Notes: generated from the letters alone by a model not told the origin. Positions 22,904 to 30,919 are shown, counted from the first letter of the stretch. The stretch: 34,372 nt of DNA from DATJMJ01 sp035508795 (GCA_035508795.1 DATJMJ010000106.1:1-34372); one strand, 5' to 3'. Translations and numbers: made by a program.

Positions 22904-23430
22904 TGGAAACTGTCAGGGAGCGCATAAAAGACCTTATTAGGGATATTCCTGACTTTCCGAGGCCCGGGGTCATGTTCAAGGACATCACCCCTCTGCTTGC
23001 AGATCCGAAAGGTTTCGCCGACTGCGTCGACGCCCTGGCGGCACGCTTTGCCGGCGAGAACATCGACAAAGTGATCGGGATCGAGGCAAGAGGGTTCATC
23101 ATCGCCGCGCCGGTCGCCTACCGCCTCAATGCCGGGTTCGTGCCGATGCGCAAAAAGGGCAAGCTTCCCGCAAAGGTGTACTCGGACACCTATGAGCTCG
23201 AGTACGGGAGCGACACCCTCGAGGTCCATGCCGACTCCGTCGGGGCGCGGGACCGGGTGCTGCTCGTGGACGACGTGCTCGCCACCGGGGGCACGGCGGC
23301 AGCCGGGAGGCGCCTGGTCGACAAGTTCGGCGCCAATACCGTTGGCTTTGGCTGTGTGCTCGAGCTCGATTTCCTCTCAGGGCGCACGAGGCTCCCCGGT
23401 CTAGAGATCGAAGCACTGGTGGCCTGCTGA
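22903..23430 (+). CDS. apt: Adenine phosphoribosyltransferase
   Basis: Salvage enzyme converting adenine and PRPP to AMP in the cytoplasm. The 175-residue length is typical. Recognisable blocks: IRDIPDFPRPGVMFKDITPLL at the N-terminus, cited here as DFPRPGVMFKDITPLL, IGIEARGFIIAAPVA, the YELEYGSDTLEVH loop, and the PRPP-binding motif VLLVDDVLATGGTAAAG. The ATG at 22903 coincides with the predicted transcription start. The stop and the rel start share one base (TGATG), giving the usual actinobacterial apt-rel pair that links purine metabolism and (p)ppGpp. Confidence 0.97.
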   Translation: METVRERIKDLIRDIPDFPRPGVMFKDITPLLADPKGFADCVDALAARFAGENIDKVIGIEARGFIIAAPVAYRLNAGFVPMRKKGKLPAKVYSDTYELEYGSDTLEVHADSVGARDRVLLVDDVLATGGTAAAGRRLVDKFGANTVGFGCVLELDFLSGRTRLPGLEIEALVAC

Positions 23431-25700
23431 TGACGACGGTCGAACGGGCACCGAGGGGCCGGGCTCCCAGCCCGGTCCAGCGTGTCCTGCCCTGGCTCCG
23501 CCAGGGCGCCGGCGCCCCAGAACCTGACGGCCTCGCGCCGCTGCTCCAGGCGTACCGCGACAGGCACCAAAAGGGCGACGCCGGCCTGGTCGTCAAGGCG
23601 TACGAAGTTGCCGTCCAGGCTCATGAGGGCCAGGTGAGACGCTCGGGGGAGGCGTTCATTTCCCACCCGCTGGCGGTTGCCACGGTGCTCGCCGGCCTCG
23701 GTATGGACGACATCACCCTCGCCGCCGCCCTGTTGCACGACGCCGTAGAGGACACGGCGGTCTCGCTCGAAGACATCGACGCAGCCTTCGGCCCCCAGGT
23801 GGCGCAAATTGTCGACGGGGTCACCAAGCTCGAGCGGGTCTCGTTCGACTCGAGGGCTGCCGCCCAAGCCGCCACCATGCGCAAGATGCTCGTCGCGATG
23901 GCCAAGGACCCCCGTGTCCTGCTGATAAAACTCGCCGACAGGCTGCACAACATGCGCACCCTCGCCGCGATGCCCGAGGCGAGCCAAAAGCGCACTGCCC
24001 AGGAAACCCTAGATATCTACGCACCTCTTGCCCACCGCTTCGGCATCGCTGATATCAAGTGGCAACTCGAAGACCTCGCATTCGCAACGCTCCACCCGCG
24101 CCGCTACGCCCAGATCGAGCAAATGGTCGCCGCCCGCGCTCCCGAACGCGACCTCTACCTCGCTCAGGTGATCGAGCAGGTCCAGGAACGCCTCACGGCC
24201 GCCCGCATCGAGGCGCAAGTGAACGGCCGCCCGAAGCACCTGTACTCCATATACGAAAAAATGGTGCTCAAAAACAAGGAGTTCGACGAGATCTACGACC
24301 TTGTCGGGGTCCGGGTGATAGTCGGCTCCGTGAAGGACTGCTGGGCGTCGCTCGGGGCGGTCCACGGGGCCTGGGCGCCGGTGCAGGGGCGGTTCAAGGA
24401 CTACATAAACACCCCCAAGTTCAACCTCTACCAGTCGCTCCACACGACTGTCGTAGGCCCGCAAGGCAAGCCGCTCGAAGTCCAGATCCGGACCTGGGAA
24501 ATGCACAGCCGCGCCGAACGTGGCATCGCCGCGCACTGGGGCTACAAAGAAAACGCATCGGCGGCCGACATTGCCTGGTTGCAACGCATAGTCGACTGGT
24601 CGGCTGAGAGCACCGACCCGGCCGAGTTCCTCGAAGGCCTCAAGCTGGACCTCGAAAGCGACGAGGTCTTCGTCTTCACGCCCAAGGGGGACGTCGTCGC
24701 TTTGCCGGTGGGCGCAACCCCGGTCGACTTCGCCTACAACATCCATACCGAAGTGGGCCACCGCTGCATCGGGGCACGCGTCAACGGGCGGCTCGTCCCG
24801 CTCGATTCGAAGCTCACTTCTGGCGACAGCGTTGAGATTTTCACCTCCAAGGTGCCGTCAGCAGGCCCGAGCCGCGACTGGCTCAACATCGTCGTCACAG
24901 CGCGGGCGCGCAACAAGATCAGGCAGTGGTTCAGCCGGGAACGGCGCGAGGACGCGATCGAGACCGGCCGCGAGGAGCTGGTCAAAGCGCTGCGCAAAGA
25001 AGGCCTCCCGGTCCAGAAGCTGGTCGGCAGCGATGCTCTCAAGAAGGTGAGCGAGGCGCTGCACTACGCCGACCTCGAGGGTCTTTATGCCGCCGTGGGA
25101 GAGAGCCACGTTTCGGGGCAGGCGGTAGCACAGCGCATCACCCGGGACCTTCGCGGCGGTGAGCACGACGTCCAGCTCCCCTCGACGGTACGCCAGCCCC
25201 GCCGCGCGAACAACCGCCAAACGATGGGCCTTTATGTCGAGGGCCTCGACGATGTGATGGTGCGGCTGGCAAAGTGCTGCACTCCTGTGCCAGGTGACGA
25301 GATACTCGGGTTCGTTACCCGCGGGCGCGGCGTCAGCGTCCACAGGACTGACTGCGCCAACGCGGCGGGCCTCGCTGCCGACGAAGTAGGCCGCCTGATC
25401 GAAGTCGAGTGGGACCGTGACCGCCCGGGCAGCTTCATCGCAGCGCTCGAGATCAAGGCGCTCGACAGGACACGCCTCGGCGTCGACATCTGGAAGGTCC
25501 TCTCGGACCACCATCTCAACATCCTCCGCAGTGAGACCCACACCGGCGCGGACCGGGTGAGCAAGATGCGCTTCGAGTTCGAACTGGCCGACCCCGCTCA
25601 CCTCGAGTCGGTGCTGAGCGCGCTCAAGCGAGTGGACAGCGTTTACGACGCGTTCCGGGCGCTCCCAGGTTCGGGTAACGGCGGGCGGGCGGTCGGCTAA
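23430..25700 (+). CDS. rel: Bifunctional (p)ppGpp synthetase/hydrolase Rel
   Basis: Long RSH enzyme that makes and degrades (p)ppGpp in the stringent response, associating with ribosomes. The 756-residue protein has the HD hydrolase domain with ISHPLAVATVLAGL and LLHDAVEDT (His103-Asp104), a synthetase domain with GRPKHLYSIYEKM (about 267-279) and YQSLHTTV, a TGS domain from about 415 (VFVFTPKGDVVALPVGATPVDF, given here as VFVFTPKGDVVALP), a zinc-finger/core region with LAKCCTPVPGDEILGF and HRTDCANA, and a C-terminal ACT domain. The synthetase carries RFKD (RXKD type), as in bifunctional enzymes, not the EXDD of synthetase-only RelA. Both active sites appear intact. It is followed 17 nt later by rarA. 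Confidence 0.97.
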   Translation: MTTVERAPRGRAPSPVQRVLPWLRQGAGAPEPDGLAPLLQAYRDRHQKGDAGLVVKAYEVAVQAHEGQVRRSGEAFISHPLAVATVLAGLGMDDITLAAALLHDAVEDTAVSLEDIDAAFGPQVAQIVDGVTKLERVSFDSRAAAQAATMRKMLVAMAKDPRVLLIKLADRLHNMRTLAAMPEASQKRTAQETLDIYAPLAHRFGIADIKWQLEDLAFATLHPRRYAQIEQMVAARAPERDLYLAQVIEQVQERLTAARIEAQVNGRPKHLYSIYEKMVLKNKEFDEIYDLVGVRVIVGSVKDCWASLGAVHGAWAPVQGRFKDYINTPKFNLYQSLHTTVVGPQGKPLEVQIRTWEMHSRAERGIAAHWGYKENASAADIAWLQRIVDWSAESTDPAEFLEGLKLDLESDEVFVFTPKGDVVALPVGATPVDFAYNIHTEVGHRCIGARVNGRLVPLDSKLTSGDSVEIFTSKVPSAGPSRDWLNIVVTARARNKIRQWFSRERREDAIETGREELVKALRKEGLPVQKLVGSDALKKVSEALHYADLEGLYAAVGESHVSGQAVAQRITRDLRGGEHDVQLPSTVRQPRRANNRQTMGLYVEGLDDVMVRLAKCCTPVPGDEILGFVTRGRGVSVHRTDCANAAGLAADEVGRLIEVEWDRDRPGSFIAALEIKALDRTRLGVDIWKVLSDHHLNILRSETHTGADRVSKMRFEFELADPAHLESVLSALKRVDSVYDAFRALPGSGNGGRAVG

Positions 25701-25717
25701 ACCACGCGAAGCGCTGA

Positions 25718-27070
25718 GTGAGCCGAGAGCGCCCTGACCTCTTCCAAGCCGCTCTGGAGAGACGGCTTGCCGAACGCGGCCCCCTGGCTGCCCGCATGCG
25801 CCCCCGTTCCCTCGACGAGATGGTCGGGCAGGGGCATCTGCTGGGCAGGGGCCGGCCCCTCCGGGCGCTCATCGAAGCCGACAGGATCACTTCGGCCATC
25901 CTCTGGGGCCCGCCGGGCACCGGGAAGACGACGCTCGCCCGGCTGATCGCGGGGGCAACTGAGCGCTCTTTCGTAGCTCTGTCGGCAGTTTCCGCCGGTG
26001 TGAAAGATGTCCGTGACACGGCGGAAGGCGCGAGGCGGCTCCTTTCAGAGGAGGGCCGCGGCACCGTCCTGTTCCTTGACGAGGTCCACCGGTTCAACAG
26101 GGCCCAGCAGGACGCCCTCCTGCCGTCGGTCGAGGCAGGCGAATTGACTTTCATCGGTGCGACAACGGAAAACCCCTTCTTCTCGGTCAACGGGCCCCTC
26201 CTTTCTCGCAGCAGCCTTTTTCGCCTGGGACCGCTGGACGCCGGGGATGTGCGCGTGCTCCTGCGCCGTGCCCTGGACAGAGAGGAGGGTTCGGCCTCCG
26301 AGGAAGCCCTGGCGCTGCTCGCCAACCTTGCCGACGGCGACGCCCGCTCTGCTCTCAACGGGCTCGAGGTGGCGCTCGCCCTCGCCGAGACCGCCGGCCG
26401 GGCCGAGGTCACGCTTGCCGACGTGGAGGCGGCCAGGGACACGCGGGCCATCCGTTACGGCGAGGACGAGCACTACGACGTAATAAGCGCTTTCATCAAA
26501 AGCATTCGCGGGTCTGACGTCGATGCCGGCCTCTACTGGCTGGCGCGCATGGTCGAAGCAGGCGAGGACGCCCGATTCATCGCCCGGCGCCTCGTGATCC
26601 TTGCGAGCGAGGACATCGGCATGGCCGACCCCCAGTCGTTGCTGGTAGCCGACGCGGCGGCGAGGGCGGTCGAGTTCGTGGGGCTGCCCGAAGCCCAGCT
26701 CAACCTCGCCCAGGCAGTGGTGCACCTCGCAAACGCCCCCAAGTCCAACTCTGTCACGGCTGCCCTCGGCCTGGCCAAGGGAGACGTCGCCGAGCTTGCC
26801 GGGGGGACTGTCCCCAGGCACCTGCGGGACGCGTCCTACAGGGGCGCCGCACGCCTCGGCCACGGCAAGGGCTACGTCTACCCCCACGATGCCCCGGGCG
26901 GTTGGGTCGAGCAGGAGTACAGGCCGGCGCACCTCCAGGGGAGGAGGTACTGGCGACCGACCGGGCGCGGTGAGGACGTGGCACGTGGCCCAGGTCAGGG
27001 AACCGCCACCGATGAACACCAGCAGCAGGGCGAAGCCCCCGCTGGGCCCGCTCCGCCTGCCGCCTCGTAA
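25718..27070 (+). CDS. rarA: Replication-associated recombination protein RarA (MgsA)
   Basis: AAA+ ATPase related to clamp loaders and RuvB, acting at stalled replication forks. In this 450-residue protein MRPRSLDEMVGQGHLLG begins the core, Walker A is GPPGTGKTTLARLI, Walker B FLDEVHRFNRAQQDALLP, sensor I IGATTENPFFSVNGPLLSRS, and the C-terminal tetramerisation part contains YDVISAFIKSIRGSD, RRLVILASEDIGMADP and GKGYVYPHDAPGGWVEQ. The last 35 residues are a Gly/Gln-rich extension. Start is GTG 25718. The 17-nt gap to rel indicates one transcript. An alaS neighbourhood downstream is common for this gene in Actinobacteria. Confidence 0.95.
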   Translation: MSRERPDLFQAALERRLAERGPLAARMRPRSLDEMVGQGHLLGRGRPLRALIEADRITSAILWGPPGTGKTTLARLIAGATERSFVALSAVSAGVKDVRDTAEGARRLLSEEGRGTVLFLDEVHRFNRAQQDALLPSVEAGELTFIGATTENPFFSVNGPLLSRSSLFRLGPLDAGDVRVLLRRALDREEGSASEEALALLANLADGDARSALNGLEVALALAETAGRAEVTLADVEAARDTRAIRYGEDEHYDVISAFIKSIRGSDVDAGLYWLARMVEAGEDARFIARRLVILASEDIGMADPQSLLVADAAARAVEFVGLPEAQLNLAQAVVHLANAPKSNSVTAALGLAKGDVAELAGGTVPRHLRDASYRGAARLGHGKGYVYPHDAPGGWVEQEYRPAHLQGRRYWRPTGRGEDVARGPGQGTATDEHQQQGEAPAGPAPPAAS

Positions 27071-27082
27071 GCTCTAGGGCAA
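27068..27082 (+). promoter_or_regulatory. Probable near-leaderless promoter of DUF948-like gene
   Basis: TAAGCT at 27068-27073 begins at the rarA stop codon and ends 8 nt before the ATG at 27082, placing +1 near 27080. No Shine-Dalgarno precedes the ATG. Confidence 0.45.
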
Positions 27083-27690
27083 TGGCACCCAGGCTCCTCG
27101 CCGCCACCGATGTCGTCGCCATCGGCGTGACGGTCGTCGCGACCCTGGTAGTAGTGGCGCTCGTCGGCTCGCTCTGGTACCTCTTGTCGTCCGCACGCCA
27201 ACTTCGTCGGGAGACCGAAGCCCTCACCCAGGAGGCTCACGAGCTCCTCGACGACCTGGATGACGCCGTCCGTCAGGCGGGAGCCGAGGTCGACAGGGTC
27301 GACCGCCTGGTGGGAAGCGCCGAGGCGATCAGCGATGCGGTCGGGTCGGCTTCCCGCGTCCTGGGAGGAGCGCTCGCCGAGCCGGTCATCAAGCTCGTGG
27401 CGCTGGCGAGCGGCATTGCAAGGGTGGTCCGGGCGATGCGCGGCGATGGGCGCAGGGTCATACCGGCTACCTCTCGGGAGCGAGAGAGGCGCAGGCTCCG
27501 CGGCCGCGAGCCCGACAGCAGGCTCGTCCGTGATGGTCAAGCGGTCACGGCAGAGCCTGGGCGGCGCCCGGCAGCTTTCGGCCGCCCCCGACCTTCCCGA
27601 AGTGGCCGCGGTGGGTTCGGCCGCCACCTGCACGCACTGGGTACCTCGAGCGGCTCGCCCCGGAGGAGCTCAGAGAGGGGTCCCCGCTGA
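27082..27690 (+). CDS. DUF948-like membrane-anchored protein
   Basis: A 202-residue protein with one N-terminal transmembrane helix (about residues 8-36, VVAIGVTVVATLVVVALVGS) followed by an amphipathic, probably coiled-coil stretch rich in Glu, Asp, Leu and Val (RQLRRETEALTQEAHELLDD, then VRQAGAEVDRVDRLVGSAEA), resembling DUF948 proteins that lie upstream of alaS in Actinobacteria. A weaker hydrophobic patch follows near 105. The last 70 residues are basic, Arg/Gly/Ser-rich and probably disordered. The stop shares a base with the next start (TGATG). Function unknown; position suggests a conserved envelope role. Confidence 0.7.
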   Translation: MAPRLLAATDVVAIGVTVVATLVVVALVGSLWYLLSSARQLRRETEALTQEAHELLDDLDDAVRQAGAEVDRVDRLVGSAEAISDAVGSASRVLGGALAEPVIKLVALASGIARVVRAMRGDGRRVIPATSRERERRRLRGREPDSRLVRDGQAVTAEPGRRPAAFGRPRPSRSGRGGFGRHLHALGTSSGSPRRSSERGPR

Positions 27691-28049
27691 TGTTCAAGCG
27701 CGCCAAGTGGATGGGGATCGGCCTCGTAGCGGGCTTCGGCGCCTCCAAATGGGTGGAACGCAAGGCTCGCCGGCGGTTGGAGCGCTACGTCCCCGGCGGC
27801 CGCTTGACGCTCGACACCGCCGCAGACGTCCGTGAGCTGGCCGTCAGCGTCGGGCGAGAAACCTTGGCGGACTTCCGGCACGCCCTGGCCGAAGGACGTT
27901 ACGCCATGGCGTCGCGCGAGTCCGACCTCCGGCACCAGCTGAGGCGGCCCGAAACCCTCGAAGCGCCACCGGCCCGCCCGCCCGGGCGGGCGGCCACCTG
28001 GCAGGAGGGCGCTCTTCCACGGTCCACGGGGCGCGCCCGCGCCCGCTGA
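27690..28049 (+). CDS. DUF6167-like small protein
   Basis: A 119-residue protein beginning MFKRAKWMGIGLVAGFGASKW, a short hydrophobic N-terminus with basic start, then VERKARRRLERYVPGG and a charged helical region (AADVRELAVSVGRETLADFR). This matches in form and position the small DUF6167-type gene between the DUF948-like gene and alaS in actinomycetes. A strong purine-rich site (GGAGGAGCTCAGAGAGGGG) lies upstream of the ATG, within the previous gene. The 3' coding part holds a perfect 20-bp palindrome centred at 27983/27984. Unlike the usual order, alaS is displaced about 2.9 kb downstream by an inserted sigma-factor island. Confidence 0.65.
   Translation: MFKRAKWMGIGLVAGFGASKWVERKARRRLERYVPGGRLTLDTAADVRELAVSVGRETLADFRHALAEGRYAMASRESDLRHQLRRPETLEAPPARPPGRAATWQEGALPRSTGRARAR
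27974..27993. repeat. Perfect 20-bp G+C palindrome
   Basis: An uninterrupted palindrome of only G and C (CGCCCGCCC paired with GGGCGGGCG around the centre) lies in the 3' part of the DUF6167-like gene. It could fold as a very stable hairpin in RNA or bind a dimeric protein. It encodes part of a Pro/Arg/Ala segment, so composition alone may explain it. Confidence 0.6.
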
Positions 28050-28071
28050 TCGTTCGCCTGCGCCCGACTGT

Positions 28072-28164
28072 TCAGACGTGCACCCGGTCAGACGTGCCGG
28101 TCAGACGTGCACCCGGTCAGACGTGCACCAGGTCAGACGTGCACCAGGTCAGACGTGCACCCGG
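28072..28164. repeat. Six-copy 16-bp tandem repeat array
   Basis: Units start at 28072, 28088, 28101, 28117, 28133 and 28149, with consensus TCAGACGTGCACCMGG. Five units are 16 bp and the second is 13 bp, having lost three bases. The array sits between two convergent genes, and its last unit provides the stop codon and final residues of the 4-TM gene. There is no spacer sequence, so it is not a CRISPR array. Each unit contains GTGCAC, so a dimeric DNA-binding protein or a simple minisatellite are both possible. Confidence 0.9.
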
Positions 28165-28655
28165 CTGGCCACTCCGGGCCCCGGTTGCTGCGAACTGCTC
28201 TGCTTCGCCCTGCCCCGCTTGAGGGCGGCGACGACCGGCCACCCGAGGAGCACCCCTGAGGCGGCCAACAAAGCTCCTGCGAGGAACTCGATGAGCAGTG
28301 CCAACCAGACCCACGGCCCGTCCAGCGTCTCCTGCCAACCGAACAAACCGATATTGATCGAAAGGACAAGCCCGAGCGCGGTCGAGATCACGAACCCCGC
28401 CTCGCCGAGCACGACAAGCCAATGCCGGGTGCCAATTGCCGCAGCAGCCACGAGCACGGCGACGACCGCTTGCATGAGGAACAGCGGGCCGATCGTCGGG
28501 ATCTTGCTGTACCCGTAGTTGAGCCAGAGGAAAAAATGGAGCACCCCCGAGCCGGCTACGAGGAGCGAACCCACCCAGGTGAGCAGGCTCGCCCCCCGAC
28601 GGGCAGCAGCGCTTGCAGGCGCTGGTTGCCGCAAGGCCACTGACCTACCAGCCAC
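28149..28655 (-). CDS. Four-helix membrane protein
   Basis: A 168-residue protein with four hydrophobic segments (LLTWVGSLLVAGSGVLHFFL; IGPLFLMQAVVAVLVAAAAI; LGEAGFVISTALGLVLSI; WLALLIEFLAGALLAASGV). The HFFLWLNYGYSKIPTIGPLF pattern resembles small uncharacterised actinobacterial membrane proteins often found beside secreted COG4315 proteins. The start is GTG 28655, which overlaps the end of the upstream secreted-protein gene by 11 nt, so the two form an operon. The final residues RVHV and the stop lie inside the 16-bp repeat array, suggesting that array expansion moved the stop codon. Function unknown. Confidence 0.75.
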   Translation of the reverse strand: MAGRSVALRQPAPASAAARRGASLLTWVGSLLVAGSGVLHFFLWLNYGYSKIPTIGPLFLMQAVVAVLVAAAAIGTRHWLVVLGEAGFVISTALGLVLSINIGLFGWQETLDGPWVWLALLIEFLAGALLAASGVLLGWPVVAALKRGRAKQSSSQQPGPGVASRVHV

Positions 28656-29199
28656 CTGACGACGCTGAAGTGGTATGGACCGCTGCGAGCTGGACGACGT
28701 ACCAGACCTTGCCCACGCCCTGGCCCTTCACGACACCCTTCGAGTCCCGGAAAAACGTGTACAGCGGCTTGCCGTTCCAGGTGACCTGTACGCCCTGAGG
28801 GGATTTGACCGAGCTGATCCCGGTTACACCGGCGCCGACTTTGGGCTTGGACTGGCCCTTGGGCAACAACAGCGCCGGCCAGGCAGTCAAACAGTCGCCA
28901 GTACAGGCGAAAAGGTTGGGCGCCTTGTCCTTCGTGTAGTAGTAAAGGGGCAGCCCGCTCTGGTCCTCGAGGATCTTGCCGTACTTCGCAACCGTCGCGG
29001 CCTTGACTGCGACCATCGTCGAGGCGGCGTTGCCGTTGCGAGCGAGCGCACCAGCGATCGGCGCCTGCGCGAGCGTCGCAAAACAGAGCGACATTGTGGC
29101 AGCTCCCGCAATGAGAATTGGAATGCCCCTCCGGAGGGACCGGCTCCGTCCGGTCAGCCCCCGAAGGCCTCGCCGGGGAGCGGGCTCCATCGTTTCCAT
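28645..29199 (-). CDS. Secreted COG4315-type protein (Lipoprotein_15 repeats)
   Basis: A 184-residue exported protein. The N-terminus is basic (RRGLRGLTGRSRSLRRG) then hydrophobic (IPILIAGAATMSLCFATLAQA), a signal peptide with a likely signal-peptidase-I site near AQA or ALA; the Cys at 39 does not sit in a good lipobox. The exported part has two copies of the YxxxxD-type repeat: LPLYYYTKDKAPNLFACTGD followed by CLTAWPAL, and KPLYTFFRDSKG. The C99/C103 pair is typical of the family. The ATG at 29199 has an ideal AGGAGG six bases upstream; the open frame to 29325 is not needed. Biochemical role unknown. Confidence 0.85.
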   Translation of the reverse strand: METMEPAPRRGLRGLTGRSRSLRRGIPILIAGAATMSLCFATLAQAPIAGALARNGNAASTMVAVKAATVAKYGKILEDQSGLPLYYYTKDKAPNLFACTGDCLTAWPALLLPKGQSKPKVGAGVTGISSVKSPQGVQVTWNGKPLYTFFRDSKGVVKGQGVGKVWYVVQLAAVHTTSASSGGW

Positions 29200-29378
29200 A
29201 TCGTGCCTCCTGAATTGGCTGTCGCCGGGGTCACCCGTTACGACAGGTTTCTTTTGGCTACGAACTGGCGGGCCACTGGGATCCGGGCCCGTGCGATTTT
29301 CCCCTCCTGCTGGTACCTTCGGCACCTTTGGAGCCTTTTTACCAGCGCAGCCGTATAGCGTATGTGGCCGGTCAACCC
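29200..29378. other. Divergent control region of sigma-factor island
   Basis: This region separates the secreted-protein operon (-) from the sigma factor (+). It contains the AGGAGG ribosome site of the minus gene and, at 29354-29361, TATAGCGT, a -10-like element for the sigma gene. A sigma factor that autoregulates would act here, but I cannot identify a matching pair of ECF-type promoters. Confidence 0.4.
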
Positions 29379-30044
29379 GTGAGCGAGGCGGCTGTTTCAG
29401 ACGATGCCCTACTGGCGGGCATGGCAGTCGGGGACGAGGGCGCGGGCGTGACCTTCGTGCGCCGTTACCAGCGGCGCGTTTACGGCCTCGCCCTCAACAT
29501 GGTCGGGGACCAGGCCCTCGCGCAGGACATTTCGCAAGAGGCCTTTTTGCGAGCTTGGTTGCACGCTGCTGTCTTCGACCGCCGGCGCGGCTCGGTCACG
29601 ACGTGGCTCCTCACGATCACCCGCAACCTCGCGATCGATTCGCTGCGCCTCCGTCGGGCGGCGGCCACCGACCCGTCAGACCATCTCTGGCTCAACCTGG
29701 CCGACGTCGCCCGGCTCCCCGACGAACAAGCAGGCGCTTCCGACGTCAGGTCCAAGCTGGCTGAGGCTCTTGCGGCCTTGCCGGCCGACCAGAGGCGTGT
29801 CCTCGTGCTGGCGGCCGTCTACGGCTACACGGCCGAAGAAGTGAGCCGGCGGGAGTCGCTCCCGCTCGGGACGGTGAAGAGCCGGGTACGGCGAGGGCTC
29901 CAGAAACTCCGGGCGGCAGCGCAGCTCCAGCAGCTGTCGGTGGACGGAGGAGACGGGCCGACGATCAACGAGAGCGGGGAGACGATGCACGACAGCGGCC
30001 ACAGTGGCGACAGTGGCGAGCTCGGAGGGACGGTGCTGCCATGA
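29379..30044 (+). CDS. ECF-type RNA polymerase sigma factor
   Basis: Extracytoplasmic-function sigma-70 factor. Region 2 covers FVRRYQRRVYGLALNMVGD, DISQEAFLRAWLHA and GSVTTWLLTITRNLAIDSLR; region 4 covers LAALPADQRRVLVLAAVYGY and the helix-turn-helix GTVKSRVRRGLQKLR. The tail of about 45 residues is Ser/Gly/Asp-rich. I take GTG 29379 (221 residues); the frame is open to a TTG at 29328 and another GTG lies at 29364. ATGA overlap joins it to a zinc-finger anti-sigma gene, the normal arrangement for regulated release. Likely targets include its own operon and the divergent secreted-protein genes, by position only. Confidence 0.9.
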   Translation: MSEAAVSDDALLAGMAVGDEGAGVTFVRRYQRRVYGLALNMVGDQALAQDISQEAFLRAWLHAAVFDRRRGSVTTWLLTITRNLAIDSLRLRRAAATDPSDHLWLNLADVARLPDEQAGASDVRSKLAEALAALPADQRRVLVLAAVYGYTAEEVSRRESLPLGTVKSRVRRGLQKLRAAAQLQQLSVDGGDGPTINESGETMHDSGHSGDSGELGGTVLP

Positions 30045-30778
30045 GCGACCACCCATCGACCGGGCCTTCGGTCCAGGGCGGGGGCGAGTTGCCGCCCGCT
30101 TGCGCTGCGGTGGACGAGGACCTGGCAGAGCTCGCCCTCGGGACCCTGTCGGGCAGGCAGCGGATGCTCGCCCTCGCCCATCTGGAGGGTTGCCAGCGAT
30201 GCTCGACCCTTGTCGAGGAACTTTCGGGAGTTGCCGACCAGTTGCTCCAGCTTGCACCGGCAGCGGAACCCCCGGTCGGCTTCGAGGCCAGGGTTTTCGA
30301 GCGCCTTGGGCTCATGAGGCAACGCGGCCCGCACACCTCGAGGCGTAGCCAGGTGCGGGCGACGTGGCGCACGTCGTCATTGCTGGCGGCGGCCGCCGTG
30401 GCGGTGGTCCTGGCTTTCGGCCTCGGCGCTCTCGTCGGCCACTCACAAGGTACGGGGGCGGACCACTACAACCAGGCGGCTCCCATCGAGCTGTCGTCAT
30501 TGGTGAGCCACGGCCACGACATGGGCAGCGTCTACGTCTATGCCGGCAACCCGACGTGGCTGTTCATGGTGATCGACGGTTCGCATTGGCAGGGGACGCT
30601 CCGCTGCGAGGTCACGGTCGACGATGGGCCGCCCCAGGTACTCGGCCAGTTTTGGCTGTCGGACGGCAAGGGCGCCTGGGCCGAGAGCATCAGCCAGCCG
30701 GCGGGCCGGTTGCGCCAGGCGCGCGTGTTGAGCGCTTCAGGTCAGGTGCTTGCGACTGCCAACCTCGACGTGAGCTGA
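30041..30778 (+). CDS. Membrane anti-sigma factor with zinc-finger domain
   Basis: A 245-residue single-pass membrane protein. The cytoplasmic N-terminus has the ZAS pattern HLEGCQRC (His47, Cys51, Cys54) with Cys21 as a possible fourth ligand, the domain that holds ECF sigma factors. The transmembrane helix is about residues 112-133 (TSSLLAAAAVAVVLAFGLGA). The external part (VYVYAGNPTWLFMVIDGSHW, then LRCEVTVDDGPPQVLGQFWL) resembles the RskA-type C-terminal domain. The signal sensed is unknown. The start overlaps the sigma stop, so the pair is made together. Confidence 0.87.
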   Translation: MSDHPSTGPSVQGGGELPPACAAVDEDLAELALGTLSGRQRMLALAHLEGCQRCSTLVEELSGVADQLLQLAPAAEPPVGFEARVFERLGLMRQRGPHTSRRSQVRATWRTSSLLAAAAVAVVLAFGLGALVGHSQGTGADHYNQAAPIELSSLVSHGHDMGSVYVYAGNPTWLFMVIDGSHWQGTLRCEVTVDDGPPQVLGQFWLSDGKGAWAESISQPAGRLRQARVLSASGQVLATANLDVS

Positions 30779-30905
30779 CCCCCAGCTGCCGGGCGCGCTG
30801 AGCTCATCAGCCATCCCCGCTCACGAGGGCCGACCGGAGCCAAACGGCTCGGGCGAGGCCTTCCCCGCCCCGGGCTGCACACTATGTGCCCGTTATGCGC
30901 CCGGG

Positions 30906-30919
30906 TAACCTGGTGCCCG
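30906..30919 (+). promoter_or_regulatory. Probable leaderless promoter of alaS
   Basis: TAACCT at 30906-30911 ends 7 nt before GTG 30919, placing +1 near 30918. This fits a start at 30919, where AlaRS similarity begins, better than the upstream ATG 30895 or GTG 30886. Confidence 0.45.

Noticed and set aside
28072..28164. CRISPR array
   Set aside because: Units are directly adjacent with no spacers, repeats are only 16 bp, and no cas genes are present.
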